Of a DNA stretch of 64,000 bases, positions 1-7,475 are shown piece after piece (positions within the stretch are counted from its first letter, which is position 1; every line of letters begins with the position of its first letter). The stretch covers positions 1 through 64,000 of the forward strand of contig CAMJBH010000006.1 in NCBI GenBank assembly GCA_946403855.1, read 5' to 3'. Both the position numbers and the translations under genes were made by a program. The stretch comes from an uncultured Bacteroidales bacterium. Lineage in GTDB: Bacteria; Bacteroidota; Bacteroidia; Bacteroidales; UBA932. The notes beneath the pieces are model-generated. The model searched no databases. It saw only the letters and a program-made list of their open reading frames with translations, and was not told where the DNA came from.

Positions 1-69
1 AGATTCTTCGGCAGGTGAACCTGCCTCAGAATGACATGAGGCTGTCATTCTGAACGAAGTGAAGAATCT
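1..69. repeat. nested inverted-repeat element (intergenic)
   Basis: Three nested palindromes are visible. The outer arms AGATTCTTC (1-9) and GAAGAATCT (61-69) pair perfectly. GCAGG (11-15) pairs with CCTGC (20-24), and CAGAATGACA (27-36) pairs perfectly with TGTCATTCTG (43-52). The folded form would be a stem with two side hairpins. Elements of the type TCATTCTGA..GAAGAATCT are common dispersed intergenic repeats in bacteria. It lies at the window edge, so more copies may lie outside. No coding potential is seen. Confidence 0.75.
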
Positions 70-177
70 ACTTTTAGTCAGCCCCTTTCTTTTCTGCCAA
101 ACGCCAAAAGGATTGGAAAGGACCAGTATGTTTAGGTTTTTTATTCGTTTCTTTGCACAGCACGAATCAGCTACATC

Positions 178-306
178 ATGAAAACTAAGCGATTTTACAT
201 CAGGCCCGAATCAGAGCCTGTACACTACTCTAGCCATCAAAAGTTGCTCGAAGACTCTAATACCGAGACGTTTGAAGGTGCCGAGGATGATGATTTAACC
301 TGGTAA
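178..306 (+). CDS. small protein upstream of fimbrillin/FISUMP lipoprotein, 42 aa
   Basis: A 42-codon frame (ATG 178, TAA 304-306) ends 13 bases before the next lipoprotein gene. The product starts MKTKRFYIRPE, has no signal peptide or membrane segment, carries VHYSSHQKLLEDS at residues 15-27, and ends in an acidic patch and Trp (EDDDLTW). A second gene at 7332-7472 encodes a related peptide (VLFSSEQALLADS in the same place, also a Gly/acidic/Trp end) and also sits directly before a fimbrillin-domain lipoprotein. The shared motif and position argue that this is a real gene. Function is unknown. Candidates are a leader or regulatory peptide, a cytosolic partner of the lipoprotein, or a precursor peptide. 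Too short for most gene callers. Confidence 0.7.
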   Translation: MKTKRFYIRPESEPVHYSSHQKLLEDSNTETFEGAEDDDLTW

Positions 307-319
307 AAATCATAGAGAT

Positions 320-3300
320 ATGAATAATCGACTCTATATTGTAGCCGCAGCACTTTGCATCCTTGCAGTATCTTGCGGAATCAAAGAACAAGAAGAAGCC
401 ATCCCGTCCTTCGGGGGGTATGAAGAATTCTATGCCACTATCGAGCAGCCAGCGGAGACGGATACAAAGACTTTCACGGATAACGACCTTCATGTCCTAT
501 GGCACGAAGACGACAGGGTGACCATATTCAACAAGTTCTCATACAACCAAGAATTTGCTTTTACGGGTGAGACAGGTGATAACTCCGGAGGCTTTTCAAA
601 AGTCGCCGGAGATGAATTCGTGACGGGATTCGACCTTGCCAATGTTTATTCGGTGTATCCATTCCAGAAAAGCACGAAGATTGATTCCGACGGCAAGATG
701 ACCATTACCCTTCCCGCCGAGCAGGCCTGGGCCGAGAGGAGTTTTAGCCGCGGAGCAAACACGATGATTGCTGCAACGGCAGACAATAAGCTAAAATTCA
801 AGAATATCGGAGGCCTCCTTGTGCTGAAGCTCTACGGGGCTGGGGTGCAAGTATCTTCCGTGTCCCTCAAGGGAAACGCAGGTGAACTCATAGCCGGAAA
901 GGCATCGGTGACGATGCCCATCGACGGTTTGCCTGAAGTTGAGATGCAGGAAGGTGCCGCTGATGCCATATCGCTTTTATGCGAAACTCCGGTCGCCCTT
1001 GGTGCTTCAGAGGCAGATTACACAGAGTTTTGGTTAGTGATACCTCCTACAGACTTCACAAGGGGCTTCACTATAACCGTCACGGGAGCCGGTGGTGGAA
1101 CGTTCGTAAAGTCCACCGACAAAAGCATCTCCATCGCACGCAATCACATCTCCAGAATGGCACCGATAGAGGTAAGCCTGGAAAAGCCTGCTACAGAGCC
1201 GGAGTGGGTTGACCTTGGTCTGAGCGTTAAATGGGCGACTTTCAACGTCGGAGCAACCAAGCCCGAGGAGTATGGCGATTATTTCGCCTGGGGCGAGACG
1301 GAACCTTACTATGAAGAAGGCTATGCATATTCAGATAATCCAGTATGGAAGGTTGGTAAAGAATCTGGTTATAATTATCCTTCCTATAAGTGGTACAATT
1401 ACGACCCCGACTCCGACAGTGATGGTTATAGTAAGTATTGCCCTTTAAACACATATGATTTGTGGTTTGGCACCGGTTCGCCAGACAACAAGTCAGTTCT
1501 AGACCTTGAAGATGATACTGCAGCAGTCAATTGGGGAGATTGTTGGCGAATGCCGACAATTGAAGAATGGATGGAACTGAAGGACAACTGCAATTGGATT
1601 TGGACAAGCGACTACAATGGCACTGGAGTATCTGGCCACATGGTAATCAGTACTATACCTGGTTATACAGACAGATCTATTTTTTTGCCCGCTGCGCGCG
1701 ACCGTGTTATGACTTCACCTTCAACAAGTGAGATCTATTATTTAAGGTACTGGTCTTCTTCTCGTTCGGTTCGTGCTGGTACAGCTCATGACTTTTACGG
1801 ATTTTCCAACAGAGTAGAAGCAAGCGGTAATACGGTCAGGTGTATAGGAATGCCCATACGTCCTGTCTATGGGGTTTTTATCCCCGTGTCTTCTATTACA
1901 ATAGATGAAAACAGCATTACATTGGAGCCAGGAACTACTGCTCAGCTCTCAGTATCAATTTTACCCCTAGATGCCACAGCGCAAAACGTTTACTGGAGAT
2001 CAAGCGACTATTCTGTGGCGACTGTAAACCAGGAGGGAACAGAGGGAATAGTTAGGGGCGTATCTCCGGGAGTAGCAACAATTTCGGTATATGCTTCTAA
2101 TGGTTTAAGTGCTGAGTGTGAGGTTGTAGTAAAGGAAGAGACAGACACAAACGGTTACGAATATGTTGACCTTGGTCTGAGCGTCAAGTGGGCGACTTTC
2201 AACGTCGGAGCAACAAAGCCGGAGGAGTATGGCGATTACTTCGCCTGGGGTGAGACTGATCCGAAGAAGGATTACGAGTGGGAGACGTACAAATGGTGTG
2301 CCGACGGTCATTACACTATGCTCACAAAGTACAATACGACTAGTTCTTACGGTATAGTTGATAACAAGACCGTCCTTGACCCCGAAGATGACGCAGCTCA
2401 TGTTAATTGGGGCGAGACTTGGCGTATGCCGCTGGAGGCTGAGTGGACGGAACTACGGGAGAACTGCACCTGGACATGGACAGGCAATTACAATGGAACG
2501 GGTGTGGCAGGAAGAATCGTGACCAGCAACATGCCCGGATACACTAACAAGTCTATATTCCTTCCCGCCCCAGGCTATAGGGATTACTCATCCTTTAACA
2601 CTGAAGGGTCTCGCGGCTATTACTGGTCCTCGTCTCTCAATTGGGACACTGCATGGAGTGCCTATTACGCTTCAGATAATTGCGCGTGGTGTGTCATTTT
2701 CGATTCTAATAATGTTGTTTCCTACTACGAGATACTCAGATGCCGCGGGCTATCCATCCGTCCCGTGTATGGAAAGTTCGTCCCAGTGTCATCAATTTCT
2801 TTAAACAAGACGTCACTGGAGCTTTCCGTTAGGGATACTTATCAACTGACTGCAACAGTCAGTCCTGCCAATGCCACTGCAAAGGACGTTAACTGGAGAT
2901 CAAGCGATACCTCCATTGCCTCGGTGGATAGAAATGGTCTCGTAACCGCACACGCAGTTGGTACGGCTACCATCACTGCCTATGGCTCTAGAGGCGCAAG
3001 AGCAAGCTGCGTAGTAACTATTCAATATGAGGCAAGTGCAAACGGTTATGAATATGTTGATTTGGGCTTACCTTCTGGACTAAGGTGGGCCAAAATAAAC
3101 GTCGGTGCCACCAAGCCCGAGGAGTACGGCGACTGCTTCGCCTGGGGCGAAACGGAGCCCAAGGAGGTTTACAGTCCGGAATCATACAAGTTTGGTGCCG
3201 GCCAATTCGGTCCATTTTCAAAGTATGTCACGAATTCCTCTAGTGGAACTGTTGACAATAAGAATGTCCTCGATCCGGAGGATGACGTGGCACACGTAAA

Positions 3301-4474
3301 ATGGGGAGGCGGTTGGCGTATGCCGACTGATGCCGAGTGGAAGGAATTAAAGAATAATTGCACGTGGCGCTGGATAAGCAATTATAATGGAACTGGTGTA
3401 GCTGGAATAGCCGGGACCAGCAAGATCTCAGGATATACAGATAAGTCCATATTCCTTCCCGCCCCTGCCCGGGATAGCTACACCTACTCCTACTGGTCTT
3501 CATCCCTTTCTAGTGTCGATTACACGGCGTGTTCCTTCGGCGATAAGTATTCCAGCTCCTACCGCTACATGGGGCTCCCCGTCCGTCCCGTGTATGAAGT
3601 CCCGGTGTCATCAATTTCTTTAGACAAGACCTCACTGGAGCTTTCTGTTGGGGATACTTATCAACTGACAGCAACAATAAGTCCAAAAAATGCCACAGCA
3701 AAGGACGTTCGCTGGGCATCTAGCGATAAATCCGTCGTTACTGTTGATAGCAACGGTCTTGTGACTGCAAACTGGAGTGGCGCGGCTACCATTACTGCCT
3801 ATGGCTCCAGCGGCGTCAGCGCTACATGCGAGGTAACTGTAAGGAGTCGTCCGGTTTCACCTCAGGCAGTCGACCTCGGCCTTCCTTCTGGAGTTAAGTG
3901 GGCTACGTTCAATGTCGGCGCCACCAAGCCCGAGGAGTACGGCGAATACTTTGCCTGGGGCGAGACGGACCCGAAAGAGGATTACGGTTCGGGATTATAC
4001 AAGTGGTATAACTACAATTCATATGGCGAAGGCAAACTCACCAAGTACAATAATTTCAGCAGTGACTACGGTGTTGTGGATAATAAGGCCGTCCTTGACC
4101 CCGAGGATGATACAGCCTACGTCAATTGGGGTAGCAGTTGGCGCATGCCTACGGATGCCGAGTGGACGGAACTACGGGAGAACTGCACCTGGACATGGAC
4201 AAACAATTACAATGGAACGGGTGTAGCAGGAAGAATCGTGACCAGCAACATGCCTGGGTACACCAACAGGTCTATATTCCTTCCCGCCGCAGGCTACAGG
4301 CAAGACACGTACTATTACTATGCGGGGTCCCGCGGCTTCTACTGGTCTTCGTCCCTCGGCTCCTCGTTCGTTCCGTGGACTGCTTGGGCCGTCTACTTCA
4401 ATTACGGGACTGTTGAGAGGATCGATGACTATGATCGCCCCTTCGGTTTCTCCGTCCGTCCCGTCACAAAATAA
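320..4474 (+). CDS. giant lipoprotein: fimbrillin-like domain, four FISUMP modules, three Ig-like (BIG2) domains
   Basis: 1384-residue predicted surface lipoprotein. A signal peptide ends in the lipobox LAVSC (Cys19). Residues about 25-290 look like a Mfa/FimA-type fimbrillin domain (KTFTDND..LHVLWHEDDRVTIF start, GGLLVLKL core). Four FISUMP-type modules of about 200 residues follow, starting near residues 296, 616, 912 and 1184. Each opens with VDLGL, carries KPEEYGDYFAWGET, then WRMPT..EW and YWSSS, and ends in RPV. Bacterial Ig-like group 2 domains (VPVSSI..NATAKDV.W.SSD) separate them near 525-610, 823-905 and 1093-1178. Such modular proteins are common exported proteins of gut Bacteroidales; ligand and role are unknown. 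Probably co-transcribed with the small gene 13 bases upstream. Confidence 0.88.
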   Translation: MNNRLYIVAAALCILAVSCGIKEQEEAIPSFGGYEEFYATIEQPAETDTKTFTDNDLHVLWHEDDRVTIFNKFSYNQEFAFTGETGDNSGGFSKVAGDEFVTGFDLANVYSVYPFQKSTKIDSDGKMTITLPAEQAWAERSFSRGANTMIAATADNKLKFKNIGGLLVLKLYGAGVQVSSVSLKGNAGELIAGKASVTMPIDGLPEVEMQEGAADAISLLCETPVALGASEADYTEFWLVIPPTDFTRGFTITVTGAGGGTFVKSTDKSISIARNHISRMAPIEVSLEKPATEPEWVDLGLSVKWATFNVGATKPEEYGDYFAWGETEPYYEEGYAYSDNPVWKVGKESGYNYPSYKWYNYDPDSDSDGYSKYCPLNTYDLWFGTGSPDNKSVLDLEDDTAAVNWGDCWRMPTIEEWMELKDNCNWIWTSDYNGTGVSGHMVISTIPGYTDRSIFLPAARDRVMTSPSTSEIYYLRYWSSSRSVRAGTAHDFYGFSNRVEASGNTVRCIGMPIRPVYGVFIPVSSITIDENSITLEPGTTAQLSVSILPLDATAQNVYWRSSDYSVATVNQEGTEGIVRGVSPGVATISVYASNGLSAECEVVVKEETDTNGYEYVDLGLSVKWATFNVGATKPEEYGDYFAWGETDPKKDYEWETYKWCADGHYTMLTKYNTTSSYGIVDNKTVLDPEDDAAHVNWGETWRMPLEAEWTELRENCTWTWTGNYNGTGVAGRIVTSNMPGYTNKSIFLPAPGYRDYSSFNTEGSRGYYWSSSLNWDTAWSAYYASDNCAWCVIFDSNNVVSYYEILRCRGLSIRPVYGKFVPVSSISLNKTSLELSVRDTYQLTATVSPANATAKDVNWRSSDTSIASVDRNGLVTAHAVGTATITAYGSRGARASCVVTIQYEASANGYEYVDLGLPSGLRWAKINVGATKPEEYGDCFAWGETEPKEVYSPESYKFGAGQFGPFSKYVTNSSSGTVDNKNVLDPEDDVAHVKWGGGWRMPTDAEWKELKNNCTWRWISNYNGTGVAGIAGTSKISGYTDKSIFLPAPARDSYTYSYWSSSLSSVDYTACSFGDKYSSSYRYMGLPVRPVYEVPVSSISLDKTSLELSVGDTYQLTATISPKNATAKDVRWASSDKSVVTVDSNGLVTANWSGAATITAYGSSGVSATCEVTVRSRPVSPQAVDLGLPSGVKWATFNVGATKPEEYGEYFAWGETDPKEDYGSGLYKWYNYNSYGEGKLTKYNNFSSDYGVVDNKAVLDPEDDTAYVNWGSSWRMPTDAEWTELRENCTWTWTNNYNGTGVAGRIVTSNMPGYTNRSIFLPAAGYRQDTYYYYAGSRGFYWSSSLGSSFVPWTAWAVYFNYGTVERIDDYDRPFGFSVRPVTK
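1204..4470 (+). repeat. four-copy internal FISUMP module repeat within the lipoprotein gene
   Basis: The four modules begin near 1204, 2164, 3055 and 3870 and retain long nearly identical DNA blocks, for example the segment encoding GTGVAGRIVTSNMPGYTN near 2500-2550 and again near 4215-4265. The intervening Ig-like segments near 2785-3020 and 3600-3840 are also close copies. This suggests recent duplication or gene conversion and allows copy number to change by recombination. Confidence 0.8.
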
Positions 4475-4848
4475 ATGGCGGCTTAGAAGTTAGTTAGCTT
4501 GGTAGTCAGATGTGTCAGAATGGTATGTTCGTATGAAAACGATATAGTACGTTCTCGGATGCTCTGTTCAAGCCTTCGGTAAATAATACTTCACCAACCG
4601 GCCCAGGAAGCCTTCTTGGCCTGGATTATCGATACTTTCTTATCCTATTTGTACAAATTGGGAATTGTTACTATCACTATAGGAAGAAAAACATTTTTTT
4701 CGACAAGATCCCCTGATAAATTTTGTTGTCCGATTATTTTCATCTCCAGAAAGAATCGTAAATATTTGCAGTATTTTCTATACGGTCATCAGATAATGTA
4801 TGTCGATACCGTGATATTGCCCATCTTTGCACACCAAATCTAAACGCT
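4475..4848. other. 374-bp intergenic region, no recognised gene
   Basis: No convincing coding sequence. A 75-codon frame at 4616-4843 reads as low-complexity hydrophobic sequence without homology signs. A weak stem (CCAGG near 4598 with CCTGG near 4618) lies after the lipoprotein gene but lacks a T-run. A possible -7 element for the next gene is listed separately. Confidence 0.5.
4822..4829 (+). promoter_or_regulatory. possible -7 element (CATCTTTG) for the Rpn-family gene
   Basis: CATCTTTG differs by one base from the Bacteroidota TAnnTTTG -7 consensus and ends 19 bases before the ATG at 4849. No TTTG -33 box is seen at the usual distance, so this is tentative. Confidence 0.35.
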
Positions 4849-5709
4849 ATGAACAACTTTGAAAAATTTCAAATTCGCAAGTATCTCGACCTGCGTGTCG
4901 ATTGGGCATTCAAATATGTCTTCTCTAAGAAGGAAATCCTTCTAAAACTCCTTAATGACATCCTGCCGCTAAAGATTACTGACTTGTCGTATCTGCCGAA
5001 TGAAATACCGGTCATGAGCGAGAAAGACAAGCGCTCGACCCTTGATGTCATCTGCGACGGCCCGGAGGGGACATTTCTGGTGGAAATGCAACGCCGCCAC
5101 GAGGGAGACATGGATGATCGGCTGGCGTATTACGCCGCTACACTCATCCAAAGGCAGATAAAGCGAAAGGATGCCGTGTACAATGTCAAGAAGGTATTTG
5201 TGCTATGCGTGGCAAGCTATATGCGCAATCATTCACCAGAACCACCTGAAGATAAGGTTCTTTTCAGTTATGATCAGCGAGAGAACGAAACTTATGAGCT
5301 TTATGACAGAAGCAAAACATCCTTCTTTTTTCTGGAATTGAGCCGCCTGCAAAACAGAGACTGGGATCATCTCCAAAAAAATCCCGAGCGCTGGTGCTAC
5401 TTATTCAAAAATATGTCTAAATTCGCGGATGAGAGGGACCTGCCGGGTGATCTGCACGGATTTGAGGAGGTGCTTGAAGCGGCCAGGATTGATGCCCTCT
5501 CCCAAGAAGATATGACTATCTACGAACTAAATGCCGCCAAAGAGCACGAGCTTTTGTCTTCGAATATGTACCAGTACAACCGGGGGCTAAAGGAGGGTAT
5601 GGAGAAAGAACGACTTTCTACCGCTAAGAATCTTAAGGCTCTCGGCGTTGAGCAGGATATCATCTGTCAAGCCACCGGTCTCTCGGAGGAGCAGGTGGCG
5701 GGTTTATGA
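4849..5709 (+). CDS. Rpn-family PD-(D/E)XK nuclease / putative transposase
   Basis: 286-residue cytosolic protein of the Rpn / PDDEXK_2 family, a group of recombination-promoting nucleases usually annotated as transposases. N-terminal RVDWAFKYVF (16-25) matches the family opening. The nuclease core shows D66 (STLDVICDG) and E79-x-Q81 (FLVEMQRR), the Asp..Glu-x-Gln form of the PD-(D/E)XK active site. The C-terminus carries the usual helical tail (GLKEGMEKER..LKALG). No terminal inverted repeats or target duplications are seen around it, so it looks like a standalone gene. Length and motifs are intact. The natural substrate in this organism is not known. Confidence 0.88.
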   Translation: MNNFEKFQIRKYLDLRVDWAFKYVFSKKEILLKLLNDILPLKITDLSYLPNEIPVMSEKDKRSTLDVICDGPEGTFLVEMQRRHEGDMDDRLAYYAATLIQRQIKRKDAVYNVKKVFVLCVASYMRNHSPEPPEDKVLFSYDQRENETYELYDRSKTSFFFLELSRLQNRDWDHLQKNPERWCYLFKNMSKFADERDLPGDLHGFEEVLEAARIDALSQEDMTIYELNAAKEHELLSSNMYQYNRGLKEGMEKERLSTAKNLKALGVEQDIICQATGLSEEQVAGL

Positions 5710-5728
5710 ATCTTTGTAGGAGAATCTT

Positions 5729-7330
5729 CTAGCGCCCGAAGCTAACCGAAGGATTCCCGGAACCGAGTGCAGCTTTGAGACCTGAAGGGTCGGTGATCTT
5801 GCCTATGCGGGTGTAGCTGTACGAGGTGTTGAAAGACTCGTAAAATATTACCACACAGCTGTTTCCATAAAGCATGATGTCTCCCTCTTCAATTCGCCCG
5901 GGATTTGCCGGGGCGCTTGGAAGCGAACCGCTGAGATAGCAATACTTTTCGTTGCCGTTAAGCTCTTCCATATCCAGAGTCATGGGAAGAAGCTCTGCGA
6001 AGGCGCGCGCCGTTGAATTGTCGGCAAGCGTGGCGCCAAAGCTCTTGCCGTTAACCGTTACTGTCATATCAGATGTCGTTTGTTTGTTTATTCCAAGGCT
6101 CCCGAGCCACTCCTCCAGGGCCGCTGAACTGCGTCCGTTAAGCCGCTCGCCCGTCTTCCAATTGATTCCCGGATAGGCCGAGCGAAGCTCCGAAGCGGCG
6201 GAAGAAATGCCTGTAGATCCGGATGTTATGAACGGAACCACCGTCTTTCCCGAAAAATCGTAGGTGTCAAGGAATGTGAACACCACCCTCGGAGCTTTAC
6301 CATACCAGATGGGGAAGCCGAGAAGCAGCGTGTCGTAGCCGTTGCCTCCGAGCGTAGCCTGAATCTCGGGACGTGCCGTAGCAGGGCCGTACTGCTCCTG
6401 ATAAGCGCGGGTGGAGGAGTCATAATAGCTGTTGTTCTCATCTCCGTAGGCGACGGAAGGGGTTATACGGTATAGTTCAGCTCCGCTAAGTTCGGAAAGG
6501 GTCTGTGCGACAGTCCAAGTGTTGCCGGTAAAAGAGAAACACGCCACAAGCACTCCGCCGCCCTGGGAAGGAGCCGCCATGTTTATGGCCGGAGTCCGGT
6601 AAATGCTTCCGCGGGAGAGCCGCATCGCCGTGTTGTCCAGCGTTTTGGCGCTCCCTTCAATGGTAGAGCCTCCCTTCAGAAGGGCAACTTCGAACTTGCC
6701 GTATTCGCCTTCTGGCACGGGGAAATAGAAATCCATGGCATCGGAGTGCCAGGAAGTCCGGATGGTGATACTGCGTCCGGAGTCGCAAATGTTTTTGTCT
6801 GCAGTCAGGCGCACAGCGTCCACATCGGCGGGAACTCCGGTGTAGCTGATGCGCAGGATGGCTCCGCTGTGCTCGAGAACGGAGCGGAAGGAACCGTCCG
6901 TCTGTGCGGAAAGCGTGCCTGACCAGCGATGAGAGAAATCTGAAGCTCCAGCCGATTCATATTCAGAGGGGAACACAAGTTTGAAAGCGCCGCCGGCAAA
7001 ATCGGCAGGATTGTAGGGATACGCCACCGGCGCACCGTTTTCGAGCAAGGCGCCCTGCGGCAGGGTGCCTTCAAACGACGCCGTACCGTCGGATTTTCTG
7101 CTTTTGAAGGAAAAACGGAGCAGCTGCCCTCCGGCAACTACGCCTATTTCGTCACCGGCGCTCCATGAAAATGAAGCCCCTCCGGAGCCGCCGTCGGATA
7201 TGGCCGCTTTGGTGACGGCCGGAGCTACCGCTATGCTGATGGACTCTCCGTAGCTAGAAGGATTTACATTCTGCCTGCATGATGTCGCCAGAGCGGCAAG
7301 GGTAAATAATATTAAGCTAATCTTTTTCAT
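5729..7330 (-). CDS. lipoprotein: fimbrillin-like + flavodoxin + cyclophilin-like domains
   Basis: 533 residues, starting at the ATG at 7330 because this gives a clean lipoprotein signal (MKKISLILFTLAALATSC, Cys18). Three regions are visible. Residues about 20-250 resemble a fimbrillin/Mfa-like domain. Residues about 260-412 form a flavodoxin fold with the FMN phosphate loop F-S-F-T-G-N-T (265-271) and the LLLGFPIWYG and PFITSGSTG loops. Residues about 421-515 match the cyclophilin-like domain often found after Bacteroidales flavodoxins (VTVNGKSFGATLADN..GDIMLYG). An exported lipid-anchored flavodoxin is unusual because flavodoxins normally act in the cytoplasm. It is the last gene of the unit radA - small protein - this gene, starting one base after the small gene's stop codon. 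Electron donor and partner are unknown. Confidence 0.85.
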   Translation of the reverse strand: MKKISLILFTLAALATSCRQNVNPSSYGESISIAVAPAVTKAAISDGGSGGASFSWSAGDEIGVVAGGQLLRFSFKSRKSDGTASFEGTLPQGALLENGAPVAYPYNPADFAGGAFKLVFPSEYESAGASDFSHRWSGTLSAQTDGSFRSVLEHSGAILRISYTGVPADVDAVRLTADKNICDSGRSITIRTSWHSDAMDFYFPVPEGEYGKFEVALLKGGSTIEGSAKTLDNTAMRLSRGSIYRTPAINMAAPSQGGGVLVACFSFTGNTWTVAQTLSELSGAELYRITPSVAYGDENNSYYDSSTRAYQEQYGPATARPEIQATLGGNGYDTLLLGFPIWYGKAPRVVFTFLDTYDFSGKTVVPFITSGSTGISSAASELRSAYPGINWKTGERLNGRSSAALEEWLGSLGINKQTTSDMTVTVNGKSFGATLADNSTARAFAELLPMTLDMEELNGNEKYCYLSGSLPSAPANPGRIEEGDIMLYGNSCVVIFYESFNTSYSYTRIGKITDPSGLKAALGSGNPSVSFGR

Positions 7331-7331
7331 G

Positions 7332-7472
7332 TCAGTTCCAGTCGCCCCAGCCTTCGGTGCTTCCTTCAACGGCGTCGTCCACCGGGCAGCCGCCGCTGAT
7401 GAGTGAATCGGCCAGCAGTGCCTGCTCCGAAGAAAATAAGACGTTTTCTATTAATGGTTTAGTATATTTCAT
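7332..7472 (-). CDS. small protein between radA and the flavodoxin lipoprotein, 46 aa
   Basis: 46-codon frame (ATG 7472, TGA at 7332-7334) packed into the gap between radA, whose stop is 3 bases upstream, and the lipoprotein, whose ATG is 1 base downstream. The product begins MKYTKPLIEN, carries VLFSSEQALLADS (residues 11-23) and ends in a Gly/acidic/Trp tail (EGWGDWN). The motif V-x-[YF]-S-S-x-Q-x-L-L-x-D-S is shared with the 42-residue product at 178-306. There is no signal peptide or membrane helix. One Cys occurs in SGGCPVDD. Function unknown; tight spacing implies translation coupled to the lipoprotein. Confidence 0.75.
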   Translation of the reverse strand: MKYTKPLIENVLFSSEQALLADSLISGGCPVDDAVEGSTEGWGDWN

Positions 7473-7475
7473 ATG

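Noticed and set aside
4616..4843. 75-codon frame in the gap before the Rpn-family gene
   Set aside because: Hydrophobic AT-rich sequence with no homology hint; it runs into the likely promoter of the next gene.
4849..5709. Insertion sequence carrying the Rpn-family gene
   Set aside because: No terminal inverted repeats or target duplications were seen on either side.
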